Translations under genes and position numbers: made by a program
NCBI GenBank assembly: GCA_033807695.1
Contig: CM066301.1
Span: 4,650,001 to 4,714,000, forward strand
Direction of reading: 5' to 3'
Source: Daedaleopsis sinensis
Lineage: Eukaryota; Basidiomycota; Agaricomycetes; Polyporales; Polyporaceae
Length of the DNA stretch: 64,000 bases
The notes under the pieces: generated by a model
Databases searched by the model: none
The model's input: the letters and a program-made list of their open reading frames with translations, nothing else
Told to the model about the DNA's origin: nothing
Shown: positions 10,868 to 21,521 of the stretch, one piece after another
Position numbering within the stretch: the first letter of the stretch is position 1
Layout of the letters: each line of letters opens with the position of its first letter

Positions 10868-12168
10868 ATGGACAACAGCCATCTTCCCATCGATGTGTGT
10901 GAGCACATCATCGATGCGGTCTATGACCTGGAAAATATAGACATCCGGAAAGCAAAAGGGATGAAGATTGCGCCGAGTCGCTATTCAGTCTTGCGCACCG
11001 CCGCTCTCGTCTGCTCATCGTGGCGTTCCCGCGCCCAGTTCAATCTCCTCTCTTACGTTCTATTGGAGACTGCGTCCCACTTTGATCTCCTTCTACGCAC
11101 ACTTACGGAGAGGCCTTCTCTGACATCTTTGATCGTCAGAATTGGCGTGGTTAATGACTGTTCCTACACCCCGCTACATCGCCTAGCCTTCCTGGGACTC
11201 AGACCAGACGGGATTGCATTACAACTGTCAGTCAGTTGGAATTACTATCCTCCTCGGTATCTGGATACTGCTCTAGGTCATCTCCACGGTCACATCACAA
11301 GCCTCGTATTCAGACTAGGCCAGACTTCCTTACTAGCACTCCTCCGCTTCATCTGGGCACTACCAAGGCTACGACACCTCGTGCTCGGTTCTTCTCTTGA
11401 AGTTGGTGATGTCGAGTACACATATCCCACATCCTATGGCCGTGGCGGGTCGGAGTCAGATTCTACATGCTCGGTCTTAAGGACACTCAAATTGGACGTA
11501 AGTTCTTTGTATCTGTGGTAGCCTCGATGTCACTGGGATTTACACGTATTTCTAGATTGGCACTGTCCAGTCTCAATTTCCTCCTTACGCTTTCGGAACG
11601 CTCGTGAAATACCTGGACATTGCACTCAGGCACCAGAGACTCTCAGAATGTAAGCTGAAGGAGTCCAAGTTCTTTAACGTCTACTATCATTTACCAATTT
11701 CTCTCTCCTCCTTCCTCAGATTCTGCATCTTTAGACGTCATCTCCAAATTCCGAAATCTGCACGCATTGAGCATAGTGACCCATGTTTACGACTCCTCCC
11801 ATTCCGCCCAGGATCCCGCTTCTAGGTTTACGACACAAAGCCTGTGGCATATCCTCGCCTCCATAACCTCTTACGACCATCTCTATAGTCTCGACATCAC
11901 GCTAGAGCCCGTTTTTAGACCGTCGGACGGCATCATGACTTACGTGACCCGTGATACAATCTTGGACACCTTCTTTGGAAAACGGATGCAAGACATTCTT
12001 GATCGCCTCCGCGGACTACGCACGCTGTGCTGGACACTCCAAGAGAGCGACGCCGACTATGATAATGCCTGGTGGGAGGAACAAATCATCCAACGCCTCT
12101 CGAGTCATCTACACCCTACCGCCATACTTGAAGTAAAGACCGTGTTCAGTGAGTCAGGTTTGTTCTGA
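10868..12168 (+). CDS. F-box-like protein of a second family
   Basis: Three exons: 10868-11497, 11556-11649 and 11720-12168, phases consistent, 390 residues. It opens 'LPIDVCEHIIDAVYD', an F-box-like start with Pro-Leu and a hydrophobic helix, followed after an insert by 'AALVCSSWRSRAQ', typical of the second F-box helix in Agaricomycete proteins. The rest has leucine-rich stretches ('LPRLRHLVLGSS', 'FRNLHALSIV'). It is not closely related to the three genes around it. The likely role is an SCF substrate receptor, target unknown. The 3' end is uncertain: a donor gtgagt at 12150 could splice to an acceptor near 12207, which would change the last few residues. Confidence 0.6.
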
Positions 12169-12609
12169 GACTTCCCCGTCTGATATACGCTGACGGCTTG
12201 TTATCAGTTCCTTTAATGATCTTGAGAATGCATTGCCATACAATTGGTACGACGTGATGGGAGAAGAGACAACGGGAGAGACTCTACGGAAGACGGAACA
12301 TCGTGCGATGAAAGTGGCGAAAATGCGGACGATCTGACAGCTACCGTGGACACGAAGGGCGATGCATCTGTGCGCGGTCGTGCATGGGGCGATACGGAGG
12401 ACGAGGACGAAGACGCAACCCCCTCTTCTCACGCGAGGGAGGATGCGGACGGAGGCTCGGGGCGGTGTCGAGGATTTCGAACGCGGCGTGTAGACCTGGT
12501 GGAGAGTATTAGTGGGACCTTTTCGTCATAGCGGCACATTGACATACCTGCGAAAACCTCATTGCGCTCAGTTTCAGCACTCTCGTCACACCAACCCCAC
12601 CTCTCAGCA

Positions 12610-14205
12610 CTACCATCCAAGACGTGTCGCGCGGCTCTCGCAGATAACTCTGCGCACGTCGTCCGCGACGTCGAGCCTCGCAATACGTGATCCACGGCCA
12701 CGCGGGAGCTCGACGGCGAGCTCGAGAGACTGGATGGAAGGGTTCGACTCCACGAGTCGCATTGCGAATCCCTCCATATCGTAACTCTCGAGCGTGCGCT
12801 CTGCGATGGTCCAAGGGGCGGGAGGTCTTGGAGGTCTTGGAGGCGGTGGCGGAAGGACGAGGATGCTGGCGATGAGGGCTTCATAGTCCGGGTCTGAATC
12901 ATGAGCTGGGTTGAGTCCATAAGCCGAGCACGTGAGCTTGAAGTGTTGCAGCTGAAGTGCAACCATCGACGCTTCAAGGTCCTCCTGATGGAGTAGAACG
13001 GGTATATGATCAGCAACGCGCCGTCATAGATTCGTGGAGGGTGGAACGTACCATGACACTGGTAAAGTTCACCTCGCGGTCCTCCTTTCTAAGATCTAAC
13101 AGAATGCTGAGGTTGACGATGTTCGACGCCTGGTTCATGCGTAAAGCATCCGCGAGGATGCGTACGACGTCATCAAAAGCGAATTGATGAGACTCGAAGT
13201 ATAGCTCGACGGGATATGCGAAGAGGAGGACCTCCTCGAGCATATGAAAACCGTGATTTGATGCTGAATCCATGACCGTGAGACGTGGAATACGACATAC
13301 CAGACCGAGAAGGTACAGGTCTACGACGTATCCAGTGAACTCCTGTAATTGAGGCCATGGAGTGGTACCTGTCTCGTGCGCCAGGAGAGCATTTTGAGTC
13401 AAGTTGAAGTTTCGATGTTCCCGTAGCTCGGTGTAGTTGGGAAATTCATTACCACAGCCGCGGTCGTTTGTGACGCGAAGGGAAGTGAGGTTTGGGAATG
13501 CTCGAATGTAAGGAGTCGAGAGGATGGCGCGTTCGTACTGGATGTGCAACCGACGAAGCCTCAGATACTTGGGCCCACGCGAGGAGGGAGGTCCAGTACT
13601 GGTGTCAAAGAGACGGAATTCGAGCTCTTCGAGTGACTCCGTGAAGTTTCAGAGTAATATGGTAGGGTGATAGAGGGGACGTTCGTGTTCATCTAGAGTA
13701 TCCCAAAGTCCGTCACCCCAGTGTGGGGTGAATTCAATCACAACAGTCTGCAGTGGAGAAACAAGGGTTCTGAGAAAATTGCAGGCCTTTCTGTCCACTC
13801 CATCCACCTCCAGATGCTTCAACGACCTCAACCCTGCGATTGCCTCATAAATGCTCGGATCGGTGCCCCAAAAAAACAGTCCGCATAGCAAATCCTCAGA
13901 GACTCGAGGTTAACCGCATAGAGGAAAGCGAGTCGAGGAAGCAGTGTGATCTCCAAGGTGATGTTGCGAAGGTGTCGAAATCGTTGGGATTCGGACTGTC
14001 CGCCGGAGAGGAACCTCATGAAGGACAAGGCCATTTTGTCGCTAGTGATGGAGATAGGTCTCTTGAGTATGATGCGGGAACCCTCTTGGCGCAGGAAGTG
14101 GCAGGTAGATGCAAGGGCCAACGCCGTACGGAATTCCTTAGCATTTTCTATCACATAAAGAAGGACGTCGTAATTCATGCTGTGAGCCGTATTGCCTGAG
14201 TGCAA
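12610..14205 (-). pseudogene. F-box family member with nonsense and frameshift changes
   Basis: Relative of the gene at 5720-7289. From ATG 14205 it reads through a weak F-box region ('MNYDVLLYVIENAKEF', 'LASTCHFLRQEG'). Near 13870-13880 the frame must change at a T7 run (minus strand) to continue 'GTDPSIYEAIAGLRSLKHLE'. At 13649-13651 a TGA stands where the relatives have a serine, followed in frame by the normal continuation ('NFTESLEELEFRLFD'). The rest (13549 down to 13052), the family intron 12985-13051 and the last exon to 12610 remain open. It includes 'LQEFTGYVVDLYLLGLV' and a proline run 'LPPPPPRPPRPPAPW'. Two disabling changes make this a young pseudogene. A sequencing error could explain the T7 slip but is less likely to explain the stop. 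Confidence 0.7.
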
Positions 14206-14616
14206 TGCTCAACTTCTCAATGATACCAGCACTAGGACTAGTTATACTCACAGCTATGCCGTCGTTCGACCCGATTCCGAAGGAAAAGAGGGCTCTCTAG
14301 GCCGATCGATGGCAGACCGTACAGGAATGAGATAGGATAGAGTTTAAGTTACGAACATCAGGCGCGCGAGCTGACGTGAGTCTGTTCGTGAATTGCGTGA
14401 CGTAAACATTGTGCAGGAACCCTCGGCGACGAAGTAGCCTATGATGGTGACCAGCAGCTTCGTATGCACAGAAATCCGCACAGTCCCAAGAGAGGCTCAC
14501 ATTTTACACCAACTTCGCATTGCTTCGGTTTACTTGTTGTAGAAGTCAGAAGAGTCATATGCTCTCGTGATCGCTGACGCTTAATTTAGCCTGACCTCAG
14601 GACCCCCGGACCCCAG
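14206..14616. other. divergent spacer, nothing recognised
   Basis: About 410 bp between the start of the minus-strand F-box pseudogene and the TATA box of the NmrA-like gene. No repeat or gene seen. Confidence 0.5.
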
Positions 14617-14623
14617 TATATAA
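14617..14623 (+). promoter_or_regulatory. TATA box of the NmrA-like gene
   Basis: TATATAA stands 68 bp before ATG 14691, giving a leader of roughly 40 nt. This is a strong match to consensus. Confidence 0.6.
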
Positions 14624-14690
14624 GGTCCGATGTATCAAAGATACCCATGCGAAGAGCAAGTACCCCAGTCTATCCTCGACGAACATCACC

Positions 14691-15948
14691 ATGTCAGAAC
14701 AGCGAACGATCGCTGTGTGTGGCGCCACCGGGAACCAAGGCATGTCTCCTTCCTCTCACCCTCGCCTCTACCCCGTAGACAAACACTATCACAGGCGGCG
14801 CCGTGGCGAAGCATCTCCTCCAGCACCCCGCCCAGTACAAAGTCCGTGCCTTGACCCGCGACCCCAACGCGCCCGCCGCACGCGCCCTCGGGGATATCGG
14901 CGCAGAACTCGTGCGCGCAGACTTGACGGTCCCCTCCGACGTGCACACCGCCCTCCGCGGCTGCTGGGGCGTGTTCGGGGTCACCAACTTCTACGACTCT
15001 GTCAGTCTCCTGTTGATGTCTACGGTCTGCGCGAGCGACCTGCGACGCTGACCGTGTCCCCGGACTGCGCACAGAAAATCAAAGACGACCCGGACAGCGA
15101 GGAGCAGCAGGGGAAGAACCTCGTCGACGCAGCGCTCGCAAACGGCGTGCAGTGCTTCGTGTGGAGCACGCTCCCCAGCTCGAAGCGCATTTCTGGCGGA
15201 CGGTTTGTCTCTCGCATCTACGAAGGTCTGCTCCGCTCTGTGTGCAGTTCAAAGGGCTAGCGAGTCAAGCTGACGCATTGCGCACTGCACAGGGAAGTAC
15301 CACGTAGACGACTACATCCGCGAGAAAGGCCTTCCCGCCACGTTCGTCTACACCGGGAACTTCTACGAGAACATGGTCCTCCGCGGGCACATGCAGTACA
15401 ACCATGCACTCGACCGGGTCGAGTTCCACCAGGCAGTCATCAAGGAGACAACCCAACGTGAGTCCCACTCTCAACGGCATCCGTTATCTCGGTGCCCAGT
15501 GCTCACATCCCTGCGCAGTCGCCATGCTCTACGTCCAGAAGGATCTCGGCGCCATCACACAGGCCATCTTCGACCACTGGAACGCGCGCAAGGCCGAGCT
15601 GAACCACCAGTACCTGTACGCTGCGAACGCCCGCCTCACGCCTCTCGACATTCTGAGCAGTGTCAAGAAGTGTGAGTCGCCGCCTTAGCGCAGGAGCTCG
15701 CACCTTGCCACAGTAGCTGACCCGACGAGCAAGTGACGGGAAAAGACGGCATCTATAACCTGCTCCCGACTACAGGCGTCCCGGACCGCGACATCATGTT
15801 CGAGCTCTACAACGAGCTGGGAATGTATGGCACGAAGGCGCTCCCGGATGAGAACGTCGCCAGGTTGGGCGTCGAGATGCACGGGATGGACGACTTTGTA
15901 CGCGAGGCTCTTGCACCCCATCTCGGTCTGCCACTCTTGGAACTATGA
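14691..15948 (+). CDS. NmrA-like NAD(P)-binding protein
   Basis: Six exons: 14691-14739, 14795-15000, 15075-15225, 15293-15457, 15519-15671 and 15734-15948, giving 312 residues with consistent phases. The N-terminus 'RTIAVCGATGNQGGAVAKHL' is the Rossmann-fold dinucleotide loop of the NmrA family, with GATGNQG as glycine motif. Later 'GKNLVDAALANGVQCFVWST', 'KYHVDDYIREKGLPATFVYT' and 'PDENVARLGVEMHGMDDFV' follow the family order, and the length is normal. NmrA-like proteins bind NAD(P) and act as redox-sensing regulators or reductases; no catalytic Tyr-Lys pair is evident, which fits the non-enzymatic group. Its first intron starts with GC instead of GT: the coding frame only closes if 14740-14794 is removed (gcatgt...cacag). 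Intron 5 uses the acceptor at 15733; the earlier AG at 15714 leads to a stop. Confidence 0.85.
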
Positions 15949-16865
15949 AGACTCGTGTCCAACCAGCTAGCAGTGTCTTTTAGAACTGTTGCCAGACGGT
16001 CCGGTGTAGGACCACACGTACCTCCAGCCGCACCGATATCTTCTGGCCGTTTGGGAATGTGACGAGTGAACGTGTATTGACTCGGAATAGCCGCGAGCCC
16101 ATATATTCATCGTGGGTACCATCCACCCGGGGCTTCAGCAAGCACGCCCGGAAACGATGACCACGATGCATCAACTGCCAACAGCCATCGGGGCCGGTAG
16201 CACTAAGACTCTGACGAAGGGCTCACCGACGATCCTTCGTGCCCAAGGCTCCTACGCCACGCTTCGTATGCGGGTGCACTGTCACCATTTCGCAGTCAGT
16301 TCAGCAGCCATCGTCTCCGTTAGACGGTATGGGGCACTGACATTGTGACACATCGCCCAATAGTTGTTACCCTGCCGCCACGTATCACCTATCCGTCTCG
16401 TGCGACGGATGTCAGCGACTACCAATGAGCTCAGTAACCGTGAATGTTGCTGCGTGCAGTACGATCCATACGTCCATACACGAACCTTCTCTTACAGAAT
16501 TGACAATGACATACGCGAGACACCTACTAGCCGAGCCGACAGGGTGGTGGTGCGAAGAAAGAGACGACCGACCGTACAAGTAACGTGAAGCTATGAGCGA
16601 TGTAACATACTTCGAAGGGGGGAAACGAGAACGAAAAGGACTTCGCACCGCGCGTGATCCACCCGCAATGGCATCTCCGCCACGCATTACCGTTGTCGTC
16701 GTCGTCGTTCGAGTGTGCGTGCCAGATAGGAACGGATGATGAGTCAAGAGGTGCAAAGACGGGAAACGACGGGTGGATGGGACGGACTGGTAACGAATCC
16801 GCTGCTTCGTCTCGCCACAACTTGGTTCCTCCGAGTCGCACGCACGGCGTGGACGACCGCCGTGG
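15949..16865. other. intergenic with one weak minus-strand frame
   Basis: 3' flanks of the NmrA-like gene and of the zinc-finger gene. A minus-strand frame 16174-15980 contains 'SLVTFPNGQKISVRLE', which looks coding-like, but no family was recognised and no partner exon found. Nothing else seen. Confidence 0.35.
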
Positions 16866-18333
16866 CTACAGGAAGTCTTCCGCTCTTGCACGCTTCTTGC
16901 CGCGCATCTCGTCGGCAGGGACGTTGGGTACGGGACCATCCGGCGTTGGCGGGAAGTAATACCTCGGGTTTCGCGAACGACTTTCCTCCTAGATTGAGGG
17001 TTAGGATCATGGCGAGGCATATGTGGAGGAACAGCTACGCACAGGAGAGAAGTTGGGATCTGACCACTTGAGGGTTGTCCCCTTCTTGAACGGAGGGTTG
17101 ACCTGAGCCAATTGCGGGTTGGGGAGAACCAGCGGAGGAGGCGGCACGGAGGAGTTATGCTGTTGAGGTGGAGCAGCGGGCTGGGCAGCTACGGGCGCTG
17201 GTGATGGTGCACCGGGCGCAGGAGGGGCACCAGGCATGCCCGGAGGGTGCGGTGACGCACCGGGGACGGGAGGCATAGGCATGCCAGGAGGCAACACGCC
17301 CAGCGGAGGAGAGAAACCAGGGGGAGGAAGGCCAGGAGGGGGGACTCCTGGCATGAACGGAGGAGGGAAGGGAGGTCTCACACCTGGAGGGAATGGAGGC
17401 GCTCCAGGAGGCAGCATGCCTGGAGGTGGCGATCCGGCGAACGGCGGCATTGGAAATCCGGGAGGAGGCGGCATACTAGAGAGATGTCAGCAGGTAGACG
17501 AGCAACAATGAACGCATATATGCTCACCCAGGCGGTAATGGCATTCCGGGTAGAGGGAAGGGTGGTTGACCTGGATAACCTGGAGGGACTCCGGGCATGA
17601 AAGGGGGCGCACCTGGTGGCATCATAGGCGGCATGCCCGGGGGCGACATGGCGGAAGTCGGGGTAGGGGGGATAGCATACGTCTGTGAGGGGGCAGCAAA
17701 TACCGCACCTGAAGCGGCATCCGAGATTGTGTGTACCGCTGATGCCTCTGAGGCGCCCATGAGGGCTTTGTGAGCTTCGAGCTGCGCCTTGAGCTCGTCC
17801 TCAGAGAGAGGGCGATTCTCTATCTTCGGTCGCTTGGACTGCGGCTGGGTTATGGAACCGGGGTTAAGACCTAGCTCTATCTCCTTACGTCGCTTGTAGT
17901 CTGCTATGTCGGGCGCGGGGATACCCTCCATCCCGAAGATTTCGACTTCGTACCCGTCGCGTCCGGGCAGCGCATTTTCGATTCGAGGCAGGCTGGAAAA
18001 CGATGAGCGAGGAGACGAGACATGCGACAGGATATACGCACTTGTCTGGCTCGAGTTTGTGTACTTGCTGTATATGCACCGCCAAGCCTCCTGCGGTGTT
18101 CAAACGACGGGGGCAAAGGTTGCACTTGAAATGCTTCGCCTTCTGGTGCTGCATTAGCACTTTTCTTCTCGTCAGTAAATTTTCTTGCAGAAAGATAAAA
18201 CACGACACACCTTTCTCATCTTCAAACTCCCTCTCACAGTACCAGCACCACGGGCGGAGGATCTAGGAATGGCTCAATATTTGCATTGTATGCTAGCACA
18301 AGGACATACCTGCTTGTTCTTCTTCTTAGCCAT
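16866..18333 (-). CDS. BuGZ/ZNF207-like zinc-finger protein
   Basis: Six exons on the minus strand: 18333-18310, 18262-18211, 18159-18042, 17992-17528, 17475-17043 and 16988-16866, giving 404 residues with all phases consistent. It starts MAKKKNKQ, then '[20 protein letters not shown]' and '[20 protein letters not shown]', the paired zinc fingers of the ZNF207/BuGZ family, followed by '[18 protein letters not shown]', also a family signature. The middle and end are a very Pro-, Gly- and Met-rich low-complexity region (about residues 165-330). The C-terminus carries '[20 protein letters not shown]' and a basic end ([11 protein letters not shown]). In animals BuGZ binds Bub3 and microtubules through a GLEBS motif and a phase-separating region. 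I could not identify a GLEBS motif here, so a Bub3 link is only inferred. It is nuclear and very probably single-copy. Confidence 0.9.
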
Positions 18334-18712
18334 CGCAGAACACCTGCAGCTACTCGCAGGAGTATGGAAGAAGGGCGGGTTGCGGTTGGGGGAAGGTCGA
18401 GGGCGACGGGAAAGCGGTGGTCGACGTTGATGATGAAGGGGCAGTTACACGATTCAGCGCGGGAAACTTTGCCTTTCAGTCGGAGCCTGATAGCGCACGG
18501 GCCACGTAGCACAAAATGTGGCGGAGTTTAGTCGGAGTCCTCTTCTGGGGCATTATTAATATTGGCTTAGGCGCCCCCAACGACCTGGTGGGACGTTCGA
18601 CGTCGTGTTTGTGGTGGCGGTCGCTGCGCTCCACGATGACCACACCCCATCAGCAGATATAAATTCGGTTCACGCTACTCGCGCCCCGTCCTCAGGCCAA
18701 CCTTTCTGTATC
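18334..18712. promoter_or_regulatory. divergent promoter between zinc-finger gene and hydrolase
   Basis: 379 bp separate the two start codons, which point away from each other, so both genes share this control region. A TATAAA at 18658-18663 lies 50 bp before the hydrolase ATG. No TATA is obvious for the zinc-finger gene. Confidence 0.5.
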
Positions 18713-20966
18713 ATGATTGGGCGGTCACTACCAGAATATGTCTTCATACGCCTCTGCATCCTCGGCCTCCGCCTCATCGCACCCGCCAGCATCGTGTACC
18801 TCTTCTTCAGCTGGTACAACGGCCGCTTCTTGGTGGATGAACACCTAGGATACTATGCGGTCGTCGAAGCCGTATTCTACCTATGCATCTTCCTTCCGCG
18901 AAGCAGGCATCTCCAACAGGTGAGTATCCTATTCCCTATTACTTCCAGTATGTGCACGGGAGTCTGGTTGTGGGCCTGCGGAAGACTCGTCAGAAATTGT
19001 GTCCGGCTTCACGGAGAAGGGCGCTTTCATTTACCTGGCTTGATTATCGTGGTCTCGTACCTTGCGGTGGCGAGGTTCGATACTTCCTCGGATGGGTACA
19101 AAATCAGGTTATCGTTGTTCGTGCAGCGACCTCTGCGGCTCGTAGGCATATCTCCGCCGTTAGTGGGCTCGAACGCAGAGATATGTTCACGATGCTTATG
19201 ATTTTGTATAAGCGGGAGTTGGCCAGTGCCTCCGACTCTCATGCATCTCTAGAGGGTACTGTCTCGACTCTGAATGTGGCTATCCGAGCGAGGTTGCGTT
19301 GGTTCCAGCACGACGTGTAATGACCGATTTCAAGGATCCGAGAATCCTTAGGAAATCCGTTGGAACATGACACATTGCAGCTTGATTTCTCAAGAAATCT
19401 CGAAGCGGTGGAAGTTCGTCATTTTGGAACAGTTTCCCAACCCCGAACAGTGTCTTGACGGTCTTCGTATCCCGTTTGCATATTTGGCAACAGAATACGA
19501 AGACTGTTGGGCGATTGTGAAAACACTTTCCGGTCGCAGGACCGAGTTACCTTTCCAGCTCCCCGTTGACTGACCGGGAGATCGTTCAGTTCGGACCAGA
19601 GCGCGACACCGACCGACTGACTCTTCTGTCAGGCGGCTACACACCCACCTCTTCCATCGCGAGAGCACCGCGAGGAGCTCTTTGCGAAATGTTTCGCGCG
19701 CGTCCGCGATCAGCAGCTCGCGACCGGCTGGTTCTTTCATTGTCTCCCGGAGAACATCAAGCGAGAGAACATGGCCGAATGGCTCCTGTGGGCCCTCTTC
19801 GGATCTCATCCAGACGGTCTTCAAGAGGAATGGAAGGAAGAACTCGAAACATATCTATCCAGGATGGAGCAGCTCATCGGCTGCAAGTTCTCGGTAGGAC
19901 GCGAGCAGGCCGTCAAATGCATGAAGAATACGCTTGATCCGGTAGATGCGGTTCATAGACCTCTCCTCTGGTATGCGGTCAGTACTTTCCGCAGAAGCAC
20001 TCATCCACTCGCTCTTTTCTGACGATACGTAGATTGTAGCGTTGATAGACACCGTGACAGGGACACAGATGCTACTGAGTGGATTCCGACACTACGCCTC
20101 GTGGAAATGGATGTTATGTTTCCCTCCCCGAACACTCGCCGCGTTCTCCAACCCGACACCCCATCCAGAACTTGTCTACTGGCTCAGACCGCACCGTTCC
20201 ACAACCAAAGACCCGATCCTCTTCATCCATGGAATTGGCGTAGGTCTCTCCCATCCTACCAATATCTGACCCGCTAACCCATTCTTGGCAGATCGGTCTT
20301 TGGCCCTACGTGCCCTTCTTCCACGACCTGATCGCCTCCGACCCCGACGTTGGGATCATCGCGCTCGAGAACCTCTCGATCAGCATGCGCATCTCCCCGC
20401 CCCCGCCCTCGCGACCTACGATGCTCGCCGCGATCTCCGCCGTCCTCGATGCGCACTCCATCCCCCGCGTCGTCGTCGTCTCCCACTCGTACGGGACGGT
20501 CACCGCAGCACACATGCTCCGCGACCCCGTCCTCAGCGAGCGCGTGAGCGCGTGGCTCTTCATCGACCCGATCCCGTTCCTGCTGCACCTCCCCGCGGTC
20601 GCGTACAACTTCGTGTACCGGGAGCCGCGCGCGGCGAACGAGTGGCAGCTGTGGTACTTCGCGAGCCGGGACCCGGACATCGCGCGTGCGCTGGCGCGGC
20701 ACTTCTTCTGGTCAGAGAACATCCTGTGGAAGGAGGACCTGGCGGGCAGGGACGTCGCGGTCGTGCTCAGCGGGCAGGACCAGATCGTCGACGCGAAGGA
20801 GGTGTGGCAGTACCTCACGGACGAGGACACGCCGACGCCGCGGTGGAAGGACGGGCAGCTGGAGGTGCTGTACTACCCGGACCTCGACCATGCGCAAGTG
20901 TTCGACAGCAAGAAGTGTCGTCGGCCGTTGGTGGACGTGCTTCGTGACCTCTCGACACGACAATGA
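18713..20966 (+). CDS. membrane-anchored alpha/beta hydrolase
   Basis: Four exons: 18713-18919, 19633-19977, 20033-20239 and 20292-20966, all phase 0, giving 477 residues. The N-terminus has one hydrophobic segment ('LCILGLRLIAPASIVYLFF', about residues 14-32), a likely anchor. A helical region with 'EWLLWALFGSHP'-type fungal motifs follows. The hydrolase core begins 'PILFIHGIGIGLWPYVPFF' (oxyanion HG). The nucleophile elbow is 'VVVSHSYGTVTAAHML' (Ser in S-H-S-Y-G). The likely acid is Asp in 'LSGQDQIVDA' and the histidine is in 'YPDLDHAQVF'. The full triad is thus present. The substrate is unknown; lipid or ester hydrolysis at a membrane is inferred. Intron 1 is 713 bp, more than ten times its neighbours, and may hold an insertion. 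A very GC-rich last exon contrasts with the first three. Confidence 0.85.
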
Positions 20967-21521
20967 GCCTTTACAAGACTGTCGTAAATGTATCGCACCA
21001 TCTCCTTTCATACCATCTATACATTAACTGCACGTACCTTCACAATTCGAATCGGGGAATCGGGCAACGTGGATACTCTGCGGCGGTAGAAGGTCAGATG
21101 AGGCATTTTGAACTACTCAAAAGCTCCTCCCCCATGCTCGCCTTCTTTGCCTGCTCCCGAAGCCGCACACTCAGCTCGCCGTTACTCGTCTAAAGGCGGT
21201 GGTTTTCGACGGCACGACCGGACCGATGAGCGCTTCGTCAACAGTGGCACAGGGGTTCGCCATCCTGAGTCCTCCTCCCATCACCTCATACCAGGAAGGT
21301 CAGCGCAGATTATGTGTGTAAGACAGTCGTTGGAACTATGTCCAACTGACAATCAACGAAAATAATACCCACAGACGAATAGTTTGCAACACCGTCAATA
21401 TCCATCGTCATCAAGTACGTCCAAAAATTTTCTAACCTCAGTTGTTAACCAAACAATCTCGTCTCGCACGATTCAGATTGTCTAAGAGTCTCACCCGACT
21501 TCACTGGCTAGCTCAGCGCTG
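20967..21521. other. intergenic, nothing recognised
   Basis: Spacer between the hydrolase stop and the first MYND gene. Only short chance frames are seen. Confidence 0.5.

Noticed and set aside
17236..17511. Gly-rich plus-strand frame resembling a glycine-rich protein
   Set aside because: It is the antisense shadow of the Pro/Met-rich exon of the zinc-finger gene.
19060..19085. tRNA-like B box (GGTTCGATACT)
   Set aside because: No matching A box or acceptor stem could be folded around it; it lies in the hydrolase intron.
20274..21027. Long overlapping frames on both strands in the hydrolase last exon
   Set aside because: High GC at third positions opens all frames here; only the frame with the catalytic Ser, Asp and His is coding.
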